Shown here: piece by piece, positions 6,492 to 6,524 of the stretch
Position numbering within the stretch: the first letter of the stretch is position 1
Layout: each line of letters opens with the position of its first letter
Origin: Deltaproteobacteria bacterium
GTDB taxonomy: Bacteria > Desulfobacterota > Desulfobulbia > Desulfobulbales > BM004
Direction of reading: 5' to 3'
DNA length: 6,524 bases
Assembly: GCA_019312695.1 (NCBI GenBank)
Contig: JAFDCT010000121.1
Coordinates: forward strand, 1-6,524
Translations under genes and position numbers: made by a program
Notes under the pieces: generated by a model
The model's input: only the letters and a program-made list of their open reading frames with translations
Database searches by the model: none
What the model was told of the DNA's origin: nothing

Positions 6492-6524
6492 ATGGGCCGG
6501 ACAATCCGGGAAGAAATGGAGGCA
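6492..6524 (+). CDS. Possible start of a further gene, truncated by window end
   Basis: ATG 6492 opens an 11-codon frame, MGRTIREEMEA, running off the window. A weak AGG (6482-6484) lies seven bases upstream. The peptide resembles the start of dGTP triphosphohydrolases (Dgt family), which often begin with a (T)IRE-x-x-E segment, but eleven residues cannot establish this. Alternatively, GGAGG at 6518-6522 may be the ribosome-binding site of a gene starting just beyond the window. Confidence 0.35.
   Translation, partial: MGRTIREEMEA

Overview
The window looks like a chromosomal core-gene region from a Gram-negative bacterium. Apolipoprotein N-acyltransferase (Lnt) implies lipoprotein maturation and an outer membrane. 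A biotin carboxylase of non-AccC type and a cysteine-rich GlcF/HdrD-type iron-sulfur protein make an anaerobic, Desulfobacterota-like organism plausible, but this is inferred from gene content and not shown directly. Coding DNA is moderate in GC, while the 350-base divergent intergenic region is clearly AT-rich.

Layout: positions 1-1094, minus strand, hold the first 364 residues of a divergent biotin carboxylase whose 3' end lies outside the window. Positions 1095-1444 are a divergent control region with candidate promoters in both directions and a perfect 13-bp hairpin. From 1445 onward everything is on the plus strand: corC (CBS-domain CorC/HlyC protein, 1445-2311), lnt (2325-3956), prfB (release factor 2, 4010-5105, read through a programmed +1 frameshift at an in-frame TGA at 4079-4081), and a GlcF-like two-cluster, two-CCG-domain iron-sulfur protein (5122-6387). 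About 100 non-coding bases with a weak terminator-like element follow. The last 33 bases may be the start of another gene.

Working together: corC and lnt are 13 bases apart and are neighbours in many proteobacteria (the ybeX-lnt order of E. coli), so they are probably cotranscribed for envelope maintenance. prfB follows after 53 bases with its own strong Shine-Dalgarno and a TATAAT box, so it may be partly independent. The iron-sulfur gene starts 16 bases after prfB and is probably cotranscribed with it. I see no mobile element, CRISPR array, tRNA or rRNA. I see no convincing undescribed multi-gene system. The items most worth a second look are the altered active-site block of the biotin carboxylase, the promoter/hairpin arrangement in the divergent region, and the RF2 frameshift site.
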